Below, piece by piece: positions 7,259 through 10,016 of a stretch of DNA of 10,016 nt. The notes below the pieces were generated by a model. That model was not told the DNA's origin. It made no database searches and saw only the letters and a list, made by a program, of their open reading frames with translations. How positions within the stretch are numbered: position 1 is the first letter of the stretch; each line of letters opens with the position of its first letter. The translations under genes and the position numbers were made by a program. The stretch lies in assembly GCA_026985975.1 (NCBI GenBank), contig JALSPL010000345.1, positions 1-10,016 of the forward strand. The letters are read 5' to 3'. The DNA is from Anaerolineae bacterium. GTDB lineage: Bacteria; Chloroflexota; Anaerolineae; J102.

Positions 7259-7539
7259 AACAATCTCCTGAGGGAAGGGGTCTGGATCGTCTGAAAAAAG
7301 TATTGTCTCATGCCAGGCCGCCAAGGCGCCAAGGGAAATATCGAGGTTTCGCCAGAGAGACTTGGCTGAAACCCCATCGTTTGCGCTGTTTTTTCGACCA
7401 TTGTTGCTGATTTTGACCTTTTTTCAGTGACGCCAGGTCTGAAATTTGGTTTTCCATAGCATACCACACCCGTGCGCTTTTTGCTTGACAAATTTTCCTG
7501 GCACCCTGATTTTTCCCCGAAAAATGTCTGACATTTCCG
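7259..7539 (-). other. intergenic region upstream of the SPFH gene
   Basis: This 281-base gap holds the SPFH Shine-Dalgarno site (AGGAG, complement of 7265-7269, 6 bases before the ATG). It also holds a tandem pair of CGCCAAGG octamers (7319-7334) of a type common in bacterial intergenic DNA, a possible promoter near 7460, and the structured region after the LysM stop codon (7503-7546). No further ORF is convincing. Confidence 0.6.
7458..7466 (-). promoter_or_regulatory. possible extended -10 promoter for the SPFH-PspC unit
   Basis: The minus strand reads TGGTATGCT, an extended -10 element (TG-N-TATGCT). A TTGTCA lies 22 bases further upstream (complement of 7486-7491), too far for a normal -35, so the extended -10 would have to act largely alone. 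Its place, about 190 bases before the SPFH start and after the LysM gene, fits a promoter for that unit. Confidence 0.3.
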
Positions 7540-7546
7540 TCAGGGT
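7503..7546 (-). other. branched hairpin region overlapping the LysM stop codon
   Basis: ACCCTGA at 7503-7509 and TCAGGGT at 7540-7546 form a perfect 7-bp outer stem; the right arm contains the TGA stop of the LysM gene. Inside lie a 7-bp hairpin (7509-7515 with 7519-7525, 3-base loop) and a small ATGT/ACAT hairpin (7524-7534 region). The arms share bases at 7509 and 7524-7525, so not every pair can form at once. No U-tract follows on the minus strand, so this is not a standard intrinsic terminator. It could act in RNA processing or as a weak terminator. Confidence 0.35.
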
Positions 7547-7989
7547 ATCAGCAGTTGTTGTCCAATCCTGATGGTGGTGGGATCGGTGATATGGTTGATG
7601 CGGGCCAGATCGGACAGAGAGACATGATGTTTCCGGGCGATATCGTAGAGGGTGTCGCCCGGCTGCACGGTGTAGATGGCCGAGGTCGGGATGGGAGCGG
7701 GCGTGGGCGGCGTCGGCGATGGCGATGGTGTGGGCGTGGGCGCGGGCGGCTCGATTGTGGGCGGTGCGGGCGGGGACGCGAGCGTCGTGATCGAGGGAGG
7801 CGAGGTGACGTGCGGGGTGAAGCGGGGCAGCGTCTCGCCAGGAGAGGCTTCGAAGGATGCGGATGCGGCGTATCCGTTTTCGAAGGGGTTGGTCTCGGGC
7901 CAGGGGGGACGCTCGCGCGTGCAGGCGCTGAGGCCGGAGAGGGCCAGGAGCAGGATGAAGAGCAGTGTGAGAAGGCGCAGGGAGGGCAT
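7540..7989 (-). CDS. LysM domain lipoprotein
   Basis: This 149-residue lipoprotein has a signal peptide with lipobox L20-S21-A22-C23. A low-complexity linker follows, very rich in Pro, Thr and Ser (about 73-103, e.g. PAPTPTPSPSPTPPTPAP). A single complete LysM domain ends the protein (about 105-148: YTVQPGDTLYDIARKHHVSLSDLARINHI...IRIGQQLLIP). LysM binds the N-acetylglucosamine parts of peptidoglycan or related glycans, so the protein probably links the membrane to cell-wall material. No enzyme domain is attached. The ATG at 7989 is directly followed by the signal peptide, but there is no Shine-Dalgarno site; the bases before it are the pyrimidine-rich complement of an octanucleotide array that begins 11 bases upstream. 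GC-rich open frames on the opposite strand have no recognisable domain and are taken as shadows. Confidence 0.88.
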   Translation of the reverse strand: MPSLRLLTLLFILLLALSGLSACTRERPPWPETNPFENGYAASASFEASPGETLPRFTPHVTSPPSITTLASPPAPPTIEPPAPTPTPSPSPTPPTPAPIPTSAIYTVQPGDTLYDIARKHHVSLSDLARINHITDPTTIRIGQQLLIP

Positions 7990-8000
7990 TGTGTTGATGG

Positions 8001-8278
8001 GGAGGCGGGGAGACGGGGAAACTAGGAGACTAGGAGACTAGGAAACTAGGAGACTAGGAAACTAGGAGACTGGGAGACTAGGAGACGAGGAGGGGGAAAC
8101 GAGGAGGCGAGGAGACGGGGAAACGAGGAGACGAGGAGACGGGGAAACGAGGAGACGAGGAAACTAGGAAGCTGGGAGACGAGGAAAGTGGGAGACGAGG
8201 AAACTAGGAAGCTGGGAGACGAGGAATGTGGGAGACGGGGAAACTAGGAGACTAGGAAACTAGGAGACAGGGAGAGGG
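8001..8278. repeat. octanucleotide tandem array, 35 units
   Basis: The stretch divides without gaps into units beginning GGA, consensus GGA[G/A]AC[T/G][A/G], e.g. GGAGACTA, GGAAACTA, GGAGACGA and GGAGACGG. There are 11 full units (8001-8088), one shortened 6-base unit (8089-8094) and 23 full units (8095-8278). The plus strand is almost purine-only except for the C and T near the end of each unit. The tetramer CTAG, rare in most bacterial genomes, recurs at many junctions. The units are too short and gapless for a CRISPR array. The array lies 11 bases before the start codon of the LysM lipoprotein, inside its presumed leader or promoter. Eight is not a multiple of three, and the TAG-containing units would put stops in frame, so it does not encode a repeat protein. 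Confidence 0.93.
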
Positions 8279-8329
8279 CGGTACTTCGCATGATGCTGGC
8301 GGGGAGGTGATTGTCAGCAGTTGTATTTT

Positions 8330-8357
8330 ATCATACTGGAGTCTGGCGAAAATGAAA
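8330..8357 (-). promoter_or_regulatory. possible promoter for the LysM gene
   Basis: The minus strand shows TATGAT (complement of 8330-8335), five of six matches to the -10 consensus, within the AT-rich run TATGATAAAATAC. A poor -35 candidate TTTCAT (complement of 8352-8357) lies 16 bases upstream. If used, transcription would begin near 8323 and run through the whole octanucleotide array before the LysM start, giving a leader of about 330 bases. The -35 falls inside the left target-site duplication of the neighbouring MITE-like element. Confidence 0.3.
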
Positions 8358-8358
8358 T

Positions 8359-8565
8359 GGGTGCGTCCTAAACGAGTTGGAAGCGTTCATGCGCCTCCAC
8401 CCGGCATCACAAGTGTAGTAATCAGTAATCAGTTTACAGTGTTCTGTGGCGGCGGCCCGTCGCATTTGCCCAAGGCGCTTTAGCGTCTTTCAGCTATGAG
8501 CCTGGGCCTATCAGCCCCAGGCGGAGGTGGCAGACGTCAACCTCCAACTGAAATAGGACACACCC
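8359..8565. mobile_element. MITE-like element, 207 bp, with TIRs and 9-bp target duplication
   Basis: The two ends are 22-bp imperfect inverted repeats (8359-8380 and 8544-8565; 17 of 22 positions agree, with outermost GGGTG[C/T]GTCCTA and inner AGTTGG). They are bordered immediately by identical 9-base direct repeats AAATGAAAT (8350-8358 and 8566-8574), the signature of a transposition event. The interior has no ORF of useful size. It holds a degenerate heptamer repeat (GTAATCA twice, then GTTTACA, 8418-8438) and a 7-bp hairpin (8500-8506 with 8516-8522). It is probably a non-autonomous element moved by a transposase encoded elsewhere. Nine-base duplications are known for IS1 and for IS10/IS50-type elements, but I cannot assign the family. 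Confidence 0.75.
8500..8522. other. hairpin inside the MITE-like element
   Basis: GCCTGGG and CCCAGGC pair perfectly across a 9-base loop. No U-tract follows on either strand, so it is not an intrinsic terminator. It may be part of the folded structure of the element. Confidence 0.5.
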
Positions 8566-8610
8566 AAATGAAATTGTGTCTGGATTTGTACGCATCATAT
8601 CCAATGATCT

Positions 8611-8689
8611 GACGAAAATAGACCAAAGGACAAAGATTGAGGAAAAAGATTCGTCTATTTTCGTCTAAATTCGTCTATGTTCGTCTCCA
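8611..8689. repeat. 13-bp inverted repeat overlapping four 10-bp direct repeats
   Basis: GACGAAAATAGAC (8611-8623) is the exact reverse complement of 8653-8665, with 29 bases between the arms. The right arm is part of four direct repeats of exactly 10 bases, each starting TTCGTCT (8650, 8660, 8670, 8680), with the last three bases varying (ATT, AAA, ATG, CCA). The 10-base period is close to one helical turn, so all copies face the same side of the DNA. It could be a protein-binding array or a remnant of a degenerate dispersed repeat. Apart from this, 8575-8789 holds nothing I can name. Confidence 0.7.
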
Positions 8690-8789
8690 AAAGAGCGTTG
8701 ATCAGTAACAATCTGCGAGAAACTGAACTCAAAGAAAAAAACGCCAGTGTCCAGTTTTATCATAGAGTCGGGGGCGGGCGATGATGTGC

Positions 8790-8806
8790 GGGGCGGGCGG
8801 GGCGGG
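8790..8806 (+). other. canonical G-quadruplex motif
   Basis: The plus strand reads GGGGCGGGCGGGGCGGG: four G-runs of at least three joined by single C bases. This is the most stable class of predicted quadruplex. It lies 4 bases past the stop codon of the RarA-fusion gene. That gene is on the minus strand, so the motif is on its template strand and its mRNA would be C-rich here. Two more G-runs lie at 8770-8778. No hairpin-type terminator is visible for the gene, so the motif might slow RNA polymerase. Confidence 0.5.
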
Positions 8807-8809
8807 AGG

Positions 8810-10016
8810 TCAGGGGGCGGGCGCGTCGGCTTTGAGGATCATGACCGAGGTTTGCCAGGGGAGGCGCTGGCCGCGAAGTTGGTCGCGGAAAAGGGTTTCG
8901 ATCTGCGTGAGTTCTGCATCCGAGAGGCGGGCGGCCAGACGCTGGCGGTAGCTGGGCCGGGCGTCGCCCGCGGGCGCGAACCAGCGCGCGAGCAGGGCGT
9001 CGGTGATGCGCACCCGGGTCTCAAAGGCGATGGTCTCGACGGCGGCGCTGAACCCGGCCGCCCGGAACAGCCCGGCCAGGGTCTCTGCATCCCAGTTGAC
9101 CATGGGGTCATGGGGATCGGCGTAGATGGCTTCTTCGGCGTCTTGCAGCTTTTGGGCCAGGGCCGGGGAGAGGCTAGATGGGGTCAGCAGTTTGTAAAGA
9201 CGCTGGGTGTGGCGGGGGATGGTTTCGGCCAGGATGACGCGGCCGCGGGGAAGCAGCAACGGGGGCAGGGATGCAATGATGGCGGCTTTGTCTGGCCGAA
9301 CGCCCAGGCTGTTGCGGCCCAGGATGACATCGAAGCGCATGTCGGGGTCGGTTTGGGCGATGATGGCGGGGAGTTGGGCCAGATCGCCCTGGAGGATGAG
9401 GGGGCGGCGGAGTTCGGGGAGCTGCGCCGCCATTTGCTGCAAGGCGCGGGCTTCTTGCCCGGTGCGGGTCAGGGCGGTGACGCCGCCTTCGGGCGCCTGG
9501 CGCAGGGCCTCCCACGTGAGCAGGCCCGAGCCCGCGTTCAGGTCGAGGATGAGGTGATGGCGCTGAATCCGGGCTTTGGCGATGATCGCGTCCCGCACAT
9601 CCCCCAATTGCCGCCCCAGGTTGGAGATGGTGCGTTGCAGCCAGCGATCGCTGGCCCGATCGACATCAGCGCCGCTGAAGGTGAGGATCTCGGGGGGCGC
9701 GCCTGCGTTTTCTTCCAGCATGGCCGCGAGTTGGGCTTCGTGGCGGCGGGCGACCTGGTCGGCGATGCGGGCTTCGTAGCCCTGGTCGGAGGGCTGGTAG
9801 AAGCGTTTGCCCTGGAGGGCGTCGGGCAGGTATTGCTGGGCCACCCAGTGGTCGCGATAGGCGTGGGGATAGAGGTAGCCTGCGCCATGTCCGAAGCCTT
9901 CTTTATCGCGGCTGGCGTCGCGCAGGTGGTTGGGAATCTGGCCCTCGGGTTCGTTTTCGACGGTGTGCAGGGCGTCGAAGAAGGCGAAGGCGGAGTTGGA
10001 TTTGGGGGCGGTGGCC
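8810..10016 (-). CDS. rarA: RarA/MgsA recombination ATPase fused to a methyltransferase-like domain (C-terminal part, 5' end off window)
   Basis: The frame is open from the right edge to the TGA at 8810-8812, giving 401 visible residues; the N-terminal AAA+ ATPase part lies beyond the window. Visible residues about 1-100 match the C-terminal domain of RarA/MgsA: ATAPKSNSAFAFFDAL, then IPNHLRDASRDKEGFGHGAGYLYPHAY, then HWVAQQYLPDALQGKRFYQP. From about 148 to 395 a class I SAM-methyltransferase-like Rossmann domain follows, with motif I LDLNAGSG (about 157-164), an acidic GDLAQLP loop, FDVILGRNSLG as the motif IV strand, and LLLPRGRVILAETIP further on. RarA acts at stalled replication forks with SSB and the clamp loader. 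From memory, NCBI names a 'RarA/unknown domain fusion' family of about 725 residues in cyanobacteria and Chloroflexota that fits this layout. Activity of the methyltransferase-like part is inference. A GTG at 9842-9844 is internal, not the start. Confidence 0.88.
   Translation of the reverse strand, partial: ATAPKSNSAFAFFDALHTVENEPEGQIPNHLRDASRDKEGFGHGAGYLYPHAYRDHWVAQQYLPDALQGKRFYQPSDQGYEARIADQVARRHEAQLAAMLEENAGAPPEILTFSGADVDRASDRWLQRTISNLGRQLGDVRDAIIAKARIQRHHLILDLNAGSGLLTWEALRQAPEGGVTALTRTGQEARALQQMAAQLPELRRPLILQGDLAQLPAIIAQTDPDMRFDVILGRNSLGVRPDKAAIIASLPPLLLPRGRVILAETIPRHTQRLYKLLTPSSLSPALAQKLQDAEEAIYADPHDPMVNWDAETLAGLFRAAGFSAAVETIAFETRVRITDALLARWFAPAGDARPSYRQRLAARLSDAELTQIETLFRDQLRGQRLPWQTSVMILKADAPAP

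Noticed and set aside
7259..7324. Upstream ATG at 7324 as the SPFH start
   Set aside because: The extra 22 residues are polar and unlike the family, while a good Shine-Dalgarno site lies before the ATG at 7258.
7485..7513. Plus-strand promoter TTGACA with GATTTT 17 bases downstream
   Set aside because: The -35 is perfect but the -10 is poor, and no plus-strand gene follows.
7555..8041. Two overlapping plus-strand frames (156 and 121 residues) rich in Gly, Arg and Val
   Set aside because: They lie opposite the LysM lipoprotein, have no recognisable domain, and their composition mirrors the GC-rich minus-strand gene. One runs into the octamer array.
8001..8278. CRISPR array or repeat-protein gene
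   Set aside because: Units are 8 bases with no spacers, no cas gene is nearby, and the units would introduce stop codons.
9842..9844. GTG as the start of a free-standing methyltransferase gene
   Set aside because: The same frame continues upstream to the window edge with an unmistakable RarA C-terminal sequence and no stop codon.

Overview
The window reads as chromosomal DNA from a GC-rich bacterium, most likely a member of the Chloroflexota (Anaerolineae or Caldilineae-like). This is inferred from three things: a RarA-type ATPase fused to a methyltransferase-like C-terminal domain, lipoproteins with Pro/Thr-rich linkers, and intergenic DNA full of short degenerate repeats. No rRNA, tRNA, CRISPR array or phage gene was seen.

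Left half (1-5210), plus strand. A palindromic intergenic repeat (3-87) lies before a run of five co-directional genes: a zinc amidohydrolase of the 8-oxoguanine deaminase type, an unrecognised lipoprotein, a 113-residue protein that may be PUA/ASCH-like, an alpha/beta hydrolase, and a secreted right-handed beta-helix protein with an FnIII-like C-terminus. The first four genes are separated by only 2-31 bases and probably form one transcript. The fifth follows after 59 bases with its own strong Shine-Dalgarno site. The mix of functions does not point to one pathway.

Right half (5211-10016), minus strand. The two gene sets converge on a hairpin (5226-5248) that has a U-tract only when read leftward, so it terminates the minus-strand genes. 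Reading leftward from the right edge there are: the C-terminal part of a RarA/MgsA recombination ATPase joined to a SAM-methyltransferase-like domain (cut by the window edge), a LysM lipoprotein, an SPFH/band-7 membrane protein, and a membrane protein with two PspC domains. The SPFH and PspC genes look like a two-gene envelope-stress unit.

The most unusual DNA is the non-coding stretch 7990-8809. It holds an array of 35 eight-base units directly against the LysM gene start. It also holds a 207-bp MITE-like element with 22-bp imperfect terminal inverted repeats and perfect 9-bp target-site duplications. Further right are four 10-bp direct repeats overlapping a perfect 13-bp inverted repeat, and a canonical G-quadruplex motif just past the rarA-fusion stop codon. 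No complete new biological system is evident. The best leads are these repeat structures and the RarA fusion.
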